Shown: positions 52,360-60,739, counted from the first letter of the stretch. The stretch is 64,000 nt of DNA from DASRFR01 sp035651455 (GCA_035651455.1 DASRFR010000058.1:372001-436000), one strand, 5' to 3'. The notes: a model not told the origin generated them from the sequence alone. A program made the numbers and translations.

Positions 52360-52899
52360 TTATGGGCGATCTTCTTCACTGGGGGGCTGGTGAACCGAGC
52401 GATCGTAGTCCTGCGCAGTAGTCTGGTAACAGGGTAAACGCGCGTGCCGTCTCTCCGGATTCAGCTCGGGGGAATCCAGCGAATATTTCCATGACTGGTC
52501 AGCCCGCGGCCACTCCGGCACATATCGCGGGTAGCTCATGTCCTTGAGGGTCTCATCGCAACTAGGGTCGCGCTCCGCCCGAATCTCGTGAAGTAGTGAG
52601 TAATCCATGCCGTAATCGGAAAGCGGCGGTTGATAGGGCAAAAATTCATAGACCAGCTTGATTAGCCGCGACTCGTCCTTGGTCACTTCCAGCGCCGCTA
52701 CAAACACCTCCTGGTTGGGGAAAAAGGACGAACGCGGCGGCGCCAATGCCAGCGCGATCAGCCGAACCCTGAGTTCCTGCTTTTTAGGAGATTGCCAGTG
52801 CAGTTCGCCATGCGCAGTTTCGCGCGCCACCAGTCCGAAGCCGGCGGCTATGGCAAAGAGAGCGGCGGTGCAGGAAAGACCAGATCGAAACGACTTCAT
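52360..52899 (-). CDS. Exported hypothetical protein
   Basis: A 179-aa protein with a signal peptide (about 1-32) and a mature part containing one beta-rich segment (RVRLIALALAPP, VFVAALEVTKDESRLIKLVYEFLPYQPP) and a charged, Pro-rich C-terminus. AAGGAG lies 6 nt before the ATG at 52899, so translation is well supported. I do not recognise the family; similar small secreted proteins are common in Acidobacteriota. It is transcribed alone. Confidence 0.75.
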   Translation of the reverse strand: MKSFRSGLSCTAALFAIAAGFGLVARETAHGELHWQSPKKQELRVRLIALALAPPRSSFFPNQEVFVAALEVTKDESRLIKLVYEFLPYQPPLSDYGMDYSLLHEIRAERDPSCDETLKDMSYPRYVPEWPRADQSWKYSLDSPELNPERRHARLPCYQTTAQDYDRSVHQPPSEEDRP

Positions 52900-53367
52900 C
52901 TCTCTCCTTGACGAGAACGGGACCGCTGAGTGGCGCGAAGGAACGATCAGAGTGGAACGGGGCAGCCCGCTTCATCTCTGTGACCAAATTGAGATGCAGC
53001 ATCTTTCCCCACTTTTACCTTTATTTTACCCGGATGTTCGGCAGGGCGTGGAGACAGTCAGACGTCTTCCGGGCAGCTTTAACAAACCTCAAAGATAATG
53101 GGAGACGAAACGGAGAAGCGCAAGTGCTGCCTTGGCGACATAACACGGGGTGTCAGAAATGGCTGACAGTGGAAAATCTGGTCACTTCAAAGCGGTGTCT
53201 CCGTCCTGTAGGCCCCGTCATTTGCAGGTTTGAATCGTGGCTGCGATGGGCGTTGCTTTCGCCAGGTTAGCTTGAGAACGGCGAACTGCCTCTCACCAAC
53301 CCCAAACTCAATCTCGATTCACGCGATAGCTCTGAGGCTATCATAACGCAAATGCGTTAACTGATGG
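52900..53367. other. Intergenic region downstream of the arsenic operon
   Basis: 468 nt between the exported protein start and the arsC stop. A 120-codon plus-strand frame (52908-53270) has no ribosome-binding site or recognisable domain and is judged non-coding. Two small hairpins lie next to arsC (53325-53359). A GGTTTGAATC string near 53228 is not part of a tRNA. Confidence 0.4.
53325..53359 (-). terminator. Tandem hairpins after arsC
   Basis: Two consecutive perfect 6-bp stems lie directly downstream of arsC on its strand: GATAGC/GCTATC with a 6-nt loop (53325-53342) and TAACGC/GCGTTA with an AAAT loop (53344-53359). There is no T-run, so they may protect the mRNA 3' end or assist Rho-type termination rather than terminate by themselves. 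Confidence 0.35.
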
Positions 53368-53817
53368 CTAATCGGCACTTGGCCCGGTTGCAGTGTCAAA
53401 ACCGGAAAGCTTCCAGCCTTCCGTGGCGATAAGCCTGGCCACTTCCCACCGAATCTGGTCTCTAATCTGGCGCACGCGAGCAATGTCTTGGCCCCTGGGA
53501 TCGGCGAGCGCCCAATCCTCGCGTCGGAGTCCGGGAATTACAGGACAGCTCTCGCCGCAACCCATGGTGACAAGAAGCGAGGCGCCGGCAGCCAGTTCTT
53601 CAGTCAAACGCCTGGGCTTAATTGAGGTCAGGTCCAACCCGACCTCATTCATAGCGCCGATCACTTCCGGATGAATACGTTGCGCGGGGCGCGTGCCGGC
53701 GGAGACGGCCCGTGCTTTCGCCGGGTCAGCAAGGAGATTAAAGAAAGCCGCTGCCATCTGCGAGCGTCCGGCGTTGTGCACGCAGGCAAAGAGCACGGTT
53801 TGAATTTGCTGGGCCAC
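53368..53817 (-). CDS. arsC: Arsenate reductase, thioredoxin-coupled low-molecular-weight phosphatase type (ArsC)
   Basis: A 149-aa protein with the P-loop CVHNAGRS (nucleophile C12) and the second redox pair C87/C91 in TMGCGESCP, the pattern of thioredoxin-dependent ArsC. It reduces arsenate to arsenite, the substrate of the ArsM encoded upstream. GTG 53817 lies 3 nt after the arsM stop. It is the third gene of the marR-arsM-arsC operon. Confidence 0.92.
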   Translation of the reverse strand: MAQQIQTVLFACVHNAGRSQMAAAFFNLLADPAKARAVSAGTRPAQRIHPEVIGAMNEVGLDLTSIKPRRLTEELAAGASLLVTMGCGESCPVIPGLRREDWALADPRGQDIARVRQIRDQIRWEVARLIATEGWKLSGFDTATGPSAD

Positions 53818-53820
53818 GCC

Positions 53821-54651
53821 CTAGTTGCGGCCGTGCAATTTGATCGAAGCCAGCGCTTCGGAGGCCTGCCGCACCAGCTCATCCGGGTTCTTCAGAGAGG
53901 TAATCGAAACCGTTGAGCCGCAGCATGAGCTTCCCTTGGGGCTGGTGAATCCCTCCGGCGCAAGTATCTGCACCAGATCGCCCCCATGCGCGATGCGCGG
54001 AATTTGCAGATCGTGAAGTCCGGCCTGGAGCGCGAAGCCGAGGTATTCCGTCAGCAGGCTCGCGCCCGCAATACATCCCACGTAAGCGCCGATGTCGCGA
54101 GCCAGCGCCTGGGGCAGCGGCTTGAGGAGCACGATGTCACTTACGGCAAAGCGACCTCCCGGCTTGAGGACGCGGGCAATCTCCCGGAACACCGCGGGCT
54201 TGTCCGCCGAAAGATTAATGACGCAGTTGCTGATCACGTAATCGATGGAAGCGCTCTCGACGGGCAATTTCTCGATCAATCCTTTGCGAAACTCGACGCT
54301 GGCGGCTCCACGCTTCTGCGCATTCTGACGGGACAACTGGAGCATGTCATCGGTCATGTCCACGCCGATCACGTGCCCGCTCGGGCCGACCCGGTTCCAT
54401 GCGAGAAAGGCGTCGAATCCCGCCCCGGAGCCGAGGTCGAGCACGGTCATGCCGGGAGCGATTTCGGTCAGCGCCAGCGGGTTTCCGCAGCCGAGCCCCA
54501 GGTTCGCGTCGCCGGCGATGGCGAGCTCTTCGGCGCTGTACCCGATGGCACGGGCGACATCCTGCACCGGACCGCAACAGGCCGAGGCCTCGCCGCGAGC
54601 GACCGCACCATAGTGTTCCGCAACCGCGGTGGTGATGCCTTCATTGCTCAT
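53821..54651 (-). CDS. arsM: Arsenite S-adenosylmethionine methyltransferase (ArsM)
   Basis: A 276-aa class I methyltransferase. SAM-binding motif VLDLGSGAGFD is present together with the arsenic-binding cysteines expected for ArsM: C25-C26 (ACCGP), C55 (GLGCGNP) and the Cys in SNCVINL; a further CC pair lies near the C-terminus. It methylates arsenite to less toxic or volatile forms. ATG 54651 follows AAAGGAAA and overlaps the marR stop by 4 nt; the extension to 54717 is rejected. Confidence 0.93.
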   Translation of the reverse strand: MSNEGITTAVAEHYGAVARGEASACCGPVQDVARAIGYSAEELAIAGDANLGLGCGNPLALTEIAPGMTVLDLGSGAGFDAFLAWNRVGPSGHVIGVDMTDDMLQLSRQNAQKRGAASVEFRKGLIEKLPVESASIDYVISNCVINLSADKPAVFREIARVLKPGGRFAVSDIVLLKPLPQALARDIGAYVGCIAGASLLTEYLGFALQAGLHDLQIPRIAHGGDLVQILAPEGFTSPKGSSCCGSTVSITSLKNPDELVRQASEALASIKLHGRN

Positions 54652-55166
54652 TTCTGTTTCCTTTCTTTTGTCGAATCGATATGGACCAGACGCGAAACCG
54701 GAGCATTCAGCGCGCAACAGCCCGCGGTCTCGATGGCGTCATTGAGCGCCTTCAGCGAACTCAGGATCGAAGCGCGCCGCGCTCTTGGCAGCGAGCGGAT
54801 AATTTGCTCTATCCGTTCGCGCATGAGATTGTCCAGAAGTTCCCTCGTCTTGCGACCCGCGGCGGTGATCCGCACCGACGACGCCCGTCCATCCGCCTGG
54901 GCGCCGCGAACACGTTCCACCAGCCCGCGCGCCTCCAGTTTCTCCAGCACCCGAGTCATGGCGCTCGGCGTGATGCCGGAAAGCGCCGCGAGATCGCTGA
55001 GGCGGGCTCCTTCGCTGCGCACCAGGATGCGCAAGATCGCCGTCTGGCGCTGGCTGAGCCCGTCACAGCAGACCTCGTCGGGACCTACCTGGCCGAGAAT
55101 GCCGGAGAGGCGCTCCAGTTCGTCCCACCATTGCTGGATCAAGCCGTCCTGGCGTGGCATTGTCAT
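54648..55166 (-). CDS. MarR-family regulator of the arsenic operon, Cys-rich
   Basis: A 172-aa winged-helix repressor with the MarR helix-turn-helix (RLSDLAALSGITPSAMTRVLEKLEARGLV) and wing (RGAQADGRASSVRIT). Two vicinal cysteine pairs stand out, C33-C34 (DEVCCDG) and C150-C151 (AGCCALN), which could bind As(III) as the cysteines of ArsR do (inference). The start is taken at ATG 55166 or 55160, because the promoter at 55175-55203 places transcription start within a few bases, so the longer frame from 55196 would not be transcribed. It overlaps arsM by 4 nt. Confidence 0.85.
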   Translation of the reverse strand: MTMPRQDGLIQQWWDELERLSGILGQVGPDEVCCDGLSQRQTAILRILVRSEGARLSDLAALSGITPSAMTRVLEKLEARGLVERVRGAQADGRASSVRITAAGRKTRELLDNLMRERIEQIIRSLPRARRASILSSLKALNDAIETAGCCALNAPVSRLVHIDSTKERKQK

Positions 55167-55174
55167 CTGGCGCC

Positions 55175-55203
55175 AGTATCGCTGATTTAGTTGCATGCGT
55201 CAA
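55175..55203 (-). promoter_or_regulatory. Promoter of the marR-arsM-arsC operon
   Basis: On the minus strand, TTGACG (55198-55203) and GATACT (55175-55180) are separated by exactly 17 nt, a near-consensus sigma-70 promoter. The expected transcription start near 55168 gives an almost leaderless message beginning at the MarR ATG. A CATGC palindrome lies in the spacer. Confidence 0.7.
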
Positions 55204-55366
55204 GCAATTATTCAGCGCGACCGCGTGCAGGCTTCCCATTCTGAACATCCTCTGCCGCGGCGCGCGGCTCTGCCGGCAACGCACAGCACGAGTTCCGGCT
55301 TCACGGCATAATGAAACCAGGCAGGACGCGAGGTGCGACATTAGTTTTCTCTATCTTCCCCGGCGG

Positions 55367-56188
55367 GTGGTTAGCCTGCAACCGAGCGCAACCTCTATTC
55401 TCGCCAGCCTGGGAGAACTCGGCCGCCTGGTGGCCTGCACGAAATATTGCGCGGACATTTGCCCGGGAGTCGCTTCTGGACGGCTTATCCTTGCCGATTC
55501 CTGGACAGCTCAAGCGCATGAAATCGCTTCGGTGAATCCCGATCTCGTGATCGCCGCCGTTCCCTACCAGGAGAAGGCGGTAGCTGAAATTATGAAGGCG
55601 GGCGCCCGTTTCCTCGGCCTCGCCCCGCGCTCTCTGGCAGATATTTATGCGGACATCGCCGTGATCGCGGGGGCTATTGGCGTTCCTGAACGAGGTTCAG
55701 AGCTGATCGCCAGCATGCAGCGGGAGATTGAACACGTGCGCGCGAAGACGGTTGCGCTTGCGCCCGACAACCGGCCATGGGTGTTTTGCGAAGAATGGGG
55801 CAATCCCGTGATCGCGTCGCAACCCTGGGTGGCCGAGTTGGTGGAAGCGGCTGGAGGCAAGTTCGTGGGCGAAGCGGGCAAGCGGACCACCCGCGAAGAC
55901 GTGCGCCAGCGCGATCCCCAAGTCGTCATCGCTGCGTGGTGTGGCGCCGGGGATCGTGTACCATTGCAGAAGATCATCGATGGCCGTCAATGGGGTGAAT
56001 TGAGCGCGGTCCGGAACGGGCGGGTGTATTGCATCCGCGACGAATTCCTGAACACGCCGGGACCATCGCTGATCCAGGGCTTGCACGCGCTGGCAGCCGC
56101 GATTCACCCGGAGCACTTTCCCCGGCCCCATGGATTACGCTGCATTACCGACGTGCACGCGCCGTACTCGCAAACAATGGCGCGCTGA
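55367..56188 (+). CDS. BtuF-like cobalamin-binding protein without signal peptide
   Basis: A 273-aa protein of the periplasmic-binding-protein fold seen in BtuF/FecB (VVSLQPSATSIL, VNPDLVIAAVPYQEKAV, EEWGNPVIASQPWVAELVEAAGG). No secretion signal or lipobox is visible, unlike transport-linked BtuF. The start is unclear: GTG 55367 begins at the conserved domain but has no ribosome-binding site, and an ATT at 55340 has AGGTG upstream. The frame extends far upstream without stops but without similarity. No cobalamin ABC transporter genes are adjacent. Confidence 0.75.
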   Translation: MVSLQPSATSILASLGELGRLVACTKYCADICPGVASGRLILADSWTAQAHEIASVNPDLVIAAVPYQEKAVAEIMKAGARFLGLAPRSLADIYADIAVIAGAIGVPERGSELIASMQREIEHVRAKTVALAPDNRPWVFCEEWGNPVIASQPWVAELVEAAGGKFVGEAGKRTTREDVRQRDPQVVIAAWCGAGDRVPLQKIIDGRQWGELSAVRNGRVYCIRDEFLNTPGPSLIQGLHALAAAIHPEHFPRPHGLRCITDVHAPYSQTMAR

Positions 56189-56194
56189 TAACAT

Positions 56195-56683
56195 ATGCCT
56201 ATGGCCGTCGCCTCCAAGAATCAGGAATTGAAAAGAGAGCTCGATCAGCTCGCCGCCAAGCCCGGCTCCGCCGAACAACTCATGCGCGACATCGTCACCT
56301 TCCTGCACGAGCGCATGCTCAAGTACAACTGGGTCGGCTTCTACATGCTGGAAAAAAGCAAGCCCGCGGTGTTGGCCCTGGGACCCTTTGAAGGCGCCAT
56401 GACGCCGCACACCCGCATTCCACTGAATCAAGGCATCTGCGGCGCGGCGGCGTCCACCGGCAAAACCATCGTTGTCGATGACGTCAACAACGACCCCCGC
56501 TATCTTGCCTGCTCCATCGAAACCAAATCGGAGATCGTGGTTCCGGTCTTCGTGAAGAATGAAGTCGTCGGCGAACTGGACATCGATAGTCACTTTCCCG
56601 CCGCCTTCAGTCCTGAGGACCGCGACCTGGTGGAATACTGCGCTGCACTGGCGGGGAAGCGCCTGGAAAAATCCGCGGTATGA
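56195..56683 (+). CDS. GAF-domain protein, free methionine-(R)-sulfoxide reductase-like
   Basis: A 162-aa single GAF domain resembling the fRMsr family: WVGFYMLE, LGPFEGAMTPHTRIPLNQGICGAAA and KSEIVVPVFVKNEVVGELDID are typical segments. Cysteines occur in GICG, YLACSI and EYCAAL; the first and second match expected catalytic and resolving positions, though spacing of the third differs from what I recall of characterised fRMsr. It lies 6 nt after the BtuF-like gene and overlaps the next gene by 4 nt. Confidence 0.82.
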   Translation: MPMAVASKNQELKRELDQLAAKPGSAEQLMRDIVTFLHERMLKYNWVGFYMLEKSKPAVLALGPFEGAMTPHTRIPLNQGICGAAASTGKTIVVDDVNNDPRYLACSIETKSEIVVPVFVKNEVVGELDIDSHFPAAFSPEDRDLVEYCAALAGKRLEKSAV

Positions 56684-57711
56684 GAGTCGAAAAAGCAAAG
56701 GTACGCGCGCCGGAAATCGGGCGTATATGGCTCAACTCGCCTGCCTTAACCTTGCGCCAGCTTCGCGGGCAGGCAGTCCTCATCGACTTCTGGGATTACA
56801 CCTGCGTGAATTGCATCCGCACGCTGCCCTACGTGCAGGGCTGGCACGAGCGTTACGGCAACAAGGGCCTGGCCGTGATCGGCGTACACACCCCGGAATT
56901 CACCTTCGCGCAGTATGAAAGCAACGTGGAGCGCGGCATCCGCGAGTTCGGCCTTACTTACCCGATCGTCATCGACAACAATTACGAACTCTGGAAGGCA
57001 TTCGCCAATCGTTGCTGGCCCACCAAGTACCTGCTGGATGGCGAAGGCTACTTGCGGTTCGCCCAGTTTGGCGAAGGCGCGTACGCCGAGTTCGAAGAAG
57101 CCATCCAGGAATTGTTGCGTGAAATCGCTCCCGGGGTAGCCTTGCCGCCGATCATGCAGCCAGTTCGCGCCGAAGATCGACCCGGAGCCACGTGCTATCC
57201 ACCCTCTCCCGAGCTGTACCTGGGCCACAAGCGGGGTCGCATCGGCAATCATGGTGGTTTCCGCGAGGACTCAGTTTTCGAATACCAGTTTTCCGGATCT
57301 CCCGAAGAGAATGTTGCGTACATTCACGGACACTGGGGCTCAACGGCTGAATACCTGGAGTCGGTGGGAGATGCCGGACACAGCCTGCGGTTGAAGTACT
57401 CTGCGGCGGCGGTGAATCTGGTGATGGCTGCTCCCCGCGAGGGCAGCCGCGAGGTACAAATCCGGCAGGATGGAAAGCCGCTCTCTCGCGAGCAGGCCAC
57501 ACCTGATATTCGTTTTCGCACGTCGAATGAACAGCAAGAAAGCTTTGTAGTCGTGCAACAGCCGCGCATGTACTCACTGGTTGACAATCATGACTTTGGA
57601 AACCACGAACTGGAACTTCTCTGCCCCGGCGGCGTCGCGGTCTTTGCCTTCACATTCACCAGCTGCATAAATCCCGCTTTAGTTCCCGACGGAGCCAGGC
57701 AACCGGTATGA
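56680..57711 (+). CDS. DipZ/TlpA-like thioredoxin-fold protein
   Basis: A 343-aa protein. The N-terminal half is a redoxin domain with C42-x-x-C45 (FWDYTCVNCIRTLP), the CVNC active site typical of DipZ-type proteins; the C-terminal half (about 180-335) is the beta-rich DipZ-associated domain. In full DipZ these follow a CcdA-like membrane part, which is absent here, and there is no signal peptide, so this copy looks cytoplasmic. It overlaps genes on both sides (ATGA junctions). Confidence 0.87.
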   Translation: MRVEKAKVRAPEIGRIWLNSPALTLRQLRGQAVLIDFWDYTCVNCIRTLPYVQGWHERYGNKGLAVIGVHTPEFTFAQYESNVERGIREFGLTYPIVIDNNYELWKAFANRCWPTKYLLDGEGYLRFAQFGEGAYAEFEEAIQELLREIAPGVALPPIMQPVRAEDRPGATCYPPSPELYLGHKRGRIGNHGGFREDSVFEYQFSGSPEENVAYIHGHWGSTAEYLESVGDAGHSLRLKYSAAAVNLVMAAPREGSREVQIRQDGKPLSREQATPDIRFRTSNEQQESFVVVQQPRMYSLVDNHDFGNHELELLCPGGVAVFAFTFTSCINPALVPDGARQPV

Positions 57712-58100
57712 AGCGGGTTGTAGCCGCCTTGATCCTGAAGGAAAGGGAAATCCTAGCCTGCCAGCGCACACGGCATCAGCCCATGCCGCTGAAGTGGGAG
57801 TTTCCCGGCGGCAAGATCGAAGAAGGCGAGCAGCCGCGTGATGCGCTGCGCCGGGAGTTGGAAGAAGAACTCGGCATCGAGGCACAAATCGGCGAGGAAG
57901 TCGCCCGCATCAAGCACGAATACAAAAGTGGCGGAGCGGTAGAGCTGCGCTTCTACGCGGTCGAATCGTACAAGGGCGAAATCGAAAACCGCATTTTCCG
58001 CGAAGTGCGCTGGGTGCCGCGCGAAGAGCTGCCGTCGCTCGACTTTCTGGATGCCGACCGGGAACTGATCAAGGATTTAGCTGCCGGCAAGATTTTGTGA
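57708..58100 (+). CDS. NUDIX hydrolase, MutT-like (8-oxo-dGTP diphosphatase)
   Basis: A 130-aa protein with a complete Nudix box (GGKIEEGEQPRDALRRELEEEL at about 37-58) and the N-terminal VVAALILKEREILACQRT of MutT-type enzymes. It would cleanse oxidised nucleotides. It overlaps the DipZ-like gene by 4 nt, making a coupled set of GAF reductase, thioredoxin-like protein and MutT that share an oxidative-damage theme. Confidence 0.92.
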   Translation: MKRVVAALILKEREILACQRTRHQPMPLKWEFPGGKIEEGEQPRDALRRELEEELGIEAQIGEEVARIKHEYKSGGAVELRFYAVESYKGEIENRIFREVRWVPREELPSLDFLDADRELIKDLAAGKIL

Positions 58101-58135
58101 GACTCTGAGTTGTCCTTCACGCGCCTTGGATAGTT

Positions 58136-58432
58136 CTATCCGCCGGCGATTGCTCCCACCACCAGGAACGGTTCCTTGCCGGAAGCGACCTCCGCAGGCA
58201 GGGGCGCGTCCGGGGACTCGTGCGACAGATCCTCTTCGCAGGCAAAGAAGCGCAAGAACGCCCGGCGCTGCTTGGTTACGTGATCGCGGATAGTTCCCTG
58301 CAACATGGGATACTGCGCTTCCAGCGCATCCAGAACAGAGCGCTGCGTCACCTGGCCATCGACGGCAAGCGTGACCTCGGCGCCGACGTGCGCCAGGTTT
58401 CGCAGATGGAACGGTAGAACAACTCGAACCAT
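58136..58432 (-). CDS. MoaD/ThiS-family ubiquitin-like sulfur carrier
   Basis: A 98-aa beta-grasp protein ending in the diagnostic Gly-Gly (VVGAIAGG), with MVRVVLPFHLRNLA at the start and SVLDALEAQYPML in the helix. The terminal glycine is normally adenylated and thiocarboxylated by a MoeB/E1-like enzyme. No molybdopterin or thiamine gene is nearby; the partner gene encodes a BNR-repeat protein 70 nt upstream. The start at 58432 is chosen at the conserved N-terminus; the longer frame to 58660 runs into the neighbour. Confidence 0.88.
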   Translation of the reverse strand: MVRVVLPFHLRNLAHVGAEVTLAVDGQVTQRSVLDALEAQYPMLQGTIRDHVTKQRRAFLRFFACEEDLSHESPDAPLPAEVASGKEPFLVVGAIAGG

Positions 58433-58502
58433 AATCAACCTGCCTTGCAGACTGGACCGGAGCGCGCCGCTGGCGAACACTCCGGACCGGGAGTGACTGA
58501 AT

Positions 58503-59618
58503 TTACGGGAGAGTCTGCGCCTCGACGGAGAGCACTGCCGGCAGATCCCGCACGATCGCATACCAGCTGTCTCCAGCATCGGCGGACGCATACACCTGGC
58601 CCCCGGTGGTTCCGAAGTAAATGCCGCATTTGTCGAGCGAGTCCACCGACATGCCATCACGCAAAACGTTCACGTAACAATCTTTTTGCGGCAGACCCTT
58701 CGTCAGCGGCTCCCACTCGTTTCCGCCCGTCTTGCTGCGGTAGACCCGCAGCTTGGCGTCTTCGACGTAATGCAGCGAGTCGCTCTTAATGGGCACCACG
58801 TAAATGGTTTCCGGCTCATGCGCGTGCACATCAATGACGAAGCCGAAGTCGGTCGGCAAGTTGCCGCTGACCTCTTTCCAGTTGTCGCCGGCGTCATCGC
58901 TCCGCATCACATCCCAGTGTTTTTGCATGAACAGCACGTTGGGACGCGACTTGTGCATGGCGACGTGGTGAACGCAGTGGCCAACCTCCGCGTTGGGATC
59001 CGGAATGTATTGCGATCGCAGCCCGCGATTGATTGGCTTCCACGTAGTGCCACCATCATCGGTACGAAAAGCGCCGGCCGCGGAGATCGCGATGTACATC
59101 CTTTTAGGATTACTGGGGTCGAGAATGATGGTGTGCAGGCACATCCCGCCGGCTCCCGGCTGCCACTTGGGACCCGAACCGTGGCCGCGTAACCCGGGCA
59201 ACTCCTGCCAATTCTGGCCGCCATCGGTGGAGCGAAAGAGCGCGGCGTCCTCGATCCCGGCATAAACCGTGTCCGGATCGTTCAAGGATGGCTCGAGATG
59301 CCAAACCCGTTTAAACTCCCAGGGATGCGGCGTGCCGTCGTACCACTGGTGCGTGCCTGGGACGCCGTCGTAAGCAAACTTGTTTCCCACGGTTTCCCAG
59401 GTCTTGCCGCCATCGTTCGATCGCTGCATGGTTTGTCCGAACCATCCGCTGGTTTGCGAAGCATATATGCGGTTGGGATCCACGGGCGATCCTTTCATGT
59501 GATAAATCTCCCAGCCCCCAAAATGCGGACCACTCACATCCCACTTCTCGCGTTTACCGTCGGATTCCAGGATGAATGCGCCTTTGCGGGTGCCAACCAG
59601 TACTCGTACCTTGCTCAT
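58503..59618 (-). CDS. BNR/VPS10-type beta-propeller protein (sialidase-like repeats)
   Basis: A 371-aa cytoplasmic-looking protein with repeated Asp-box motifs (SNDGGKTWETV, STDGGQNWQEL, TDDGGTTWKPI, SDDAGDNWKEV, SADAGDSWYAI), the hallmark of BNR propellers. Sialidase catalytic residues are not evident, and there is no signal peptide, so glycosidase activity is doubtful. AAGGAG precedes the ATG at 59618. It forms a pair with the MoaD-like carrier, an arrangement I have seen in other soil bacteria. Confidence 0.87.
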   Translation of the reverse strand: MSKVRVLVGTRKGAFILESDGKREKWDVSGPHFGGWEIYHMKGSPVDPNRIYASQTSGWFGQTMQRSNDGGKTWETVGNKFAYDGVPGTHQWYDGTPHPWEFKRVWHLEPSLNDPDTVYAGIEDAALFRSTDGGQNWQELPGLRGHGSGPKWQPGAGGMCLHTIILDPSNPKRMYIAISAAGAFRTDDGGTTWKPINRGLRSQYIPDPNAEVGHCVHHVAMHKSRPNVLFMQKHWDVMRSDDAGDNWKEVSGNLPTDFGFVIDVHAHEPETIYVVPIKSDSLHYVEDAKLRVYRSKTGGNEWEPLTKGLPQKDCYVNVLRDGMSVDSLDKCGIYFGTTGGQVYASADAGDSWYAIVRDLPAVLSVEAQTLP

Positions 59619-59630
59619 GCATGCTCCTTG

Positions 59631-60110
59631 TTAGTGCTGATTCGTCAGGGTAGAAATGTTTCGTGTCACATGTCGAGGCGATTCCTTGTTGCGAGCCAGC
59701 GCAGCTCGCTGTTGTCTCTCTTTTTCCCTCAGCTCTGGGGTGAACTCCGGTCCGAGATCTTCGGGCTCGAATACCTGGCGTATTTCGACTTCCGACTCGC
59801 CCCCGGGAAAGGGGTTGGGACAGCGCTTCACCCAGTCGATGGCCTCTTGCTTAGAATTGACCTTCCAGATCCAGAAGCCGGCGACCAGTTCCTTGGTCTC
59901 GGGGAACGGCCCGTCGGTGACTATCCGCTGGGCACCTGAAAATTTCACACGCGCGCCCTTGGAGCTGGGCTGAAGGCCATCTCCGGCGAGCATCACTCCC
60001 GCCTTGATGAGCTGCTCGTTGAACTCGCCCATGTCTCTCAGCAGCTTCTCGTCCGGCAGTTGACCTGCTTCAGACTCCCTGGTCGCCTTAATCAAAATCA
60101 TGAATCGCAT
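59631..60110 (-). CDS. YCII-related (DGPF domain) protein
   Basis: A 159-aa protein with the DGPF signature (VTDGPFPETKELVAGFWIWKV) of the YCII-related fold and a charged C-terminal extension. Members of this group are often encoded next to ECF sigma factors or regulators and have no settled function. ATG 60110 follows AAGGGAA; the longer frame to 60341 overlaps hxlR and is rejected. It lies 152 nt after hxlR and 12 nt before the BNR gene, so it may share a transcript with BNR and MoaD. Confidence 0.85.
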   Translation of the reverse strand: MRFMILIKATRESEAGQLPDEKLLRDMGEFNEQLIKAGVMLAGDGLQPSSKGARVKFSGAQRIVTDGPFPETKELVAGFWIWKVNSKQEAIDWVKRCPNPFPGGESEVEIRQVFEPEDLGPEFTPELREKERQQRAALARNKESPRHVTRNISTLTNQH

Positions 60111-60262
60111 GGCATTATTCCCTTCTGCTGTTGGATTCAAGCTGGATTCAGGAGCACCGAGGCCGTCCGAATCGCCCGCTCTACTGGTACGTCGAACGAA
60201 GTGCGGAAAATCGACAATGCCGGCTAAGAATTTCTCCGCCTCCGAGGCAGCCTCGTAAGGCA

Positions 60263-60739
60263 TCATTTCCGGCCCGAGGAGCGTCCCGGCTTGCCTTCGG
60301 CAAATCGCGGCAGAATGGGAGTGTAATCGCGCTCTTTCCACTGCCGCCGGACCTTAGCGAGCACTTGCTCGCCATTTTTATCCATTTCATCGATCAGCGC
60401 GCAGGGCGCGGCGCTCTCTTCATGCCTCGCGCCCCAGATCAATAATTCCAACAGCACTGGAGCCAGATCGATGCCTTTCTCAGTCAGGCGATAATTCGTC
60501 CTCCTGCGGTCTAATGTTTCCCGCTCCGCCGAAATAATGCCGCAGGCTTGTAACGTACGAAGACGGCGCGCCAGGATGTTCGATGCAATGCCTTCCCCCG
60601 CCTGCTGAAAGTCCTTGAAAGTCCGGTATCCGCGCACCATCAGGTCGCGGACGATGAGCAAGGACCAGCGGTCGCCAACGAGCTCCAGGGAGATGCTCAC
60701 GGGACACGCGGACCTGTGTTTTACCTTGGCTTGCGCCAC
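60263..60739 (-). CDS. HxlR-family transcriptional regulator
   Basis: A 158-aa winged-helix regulator with the HxlR motif (CPVSISLELVGDRWSLLIVRDLM; Cys12 region) and FKDFQQAGEGIASNILARRLRTL as recognition helices. Cysteine 12 is at the place used for thiol-based sensing in YodB/HypR-type members, so redox or electrophile sensing is possible. It starts at GTG 60739 with no clear ribosome-binding site. A perfect palindrome at 60765 overlaps its likely -35. Confidence 0.9.
   Translation of the reverse strand: MAQAKVKHRSACPVSISLELVGDRWSLLIVRDLMVRGYRTFKDFQQAGEGIASNILARRLRTLQACGIISAERETLDRRRTNYRLTEKGIDLAPVLLELLIWGARHEESAAPCALIDEMDKNGEQVLAKVRRQWKERDYTPILPRFAEGKPGRSSGRK

Noticed and set aside
53210..53260. 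tRNA-like T-loop string (GGTTTGAATC)
   Set aside because: The flanking bases do not form a T-stem or acceptor stem; no tRNA can be folded around it.
52908..53270. 120-codon plus-strand reading frame
   Set aside because: Begins inside the leader of the opposite gene, has no ribosome-binding site and reads like random sequence.
55154..55366. Upstream extension of the BtuF-like gene as coding
   Set aside because: Although open, it overlaps the marR start and promoter and encodes no recognisable signal peptide or domain.
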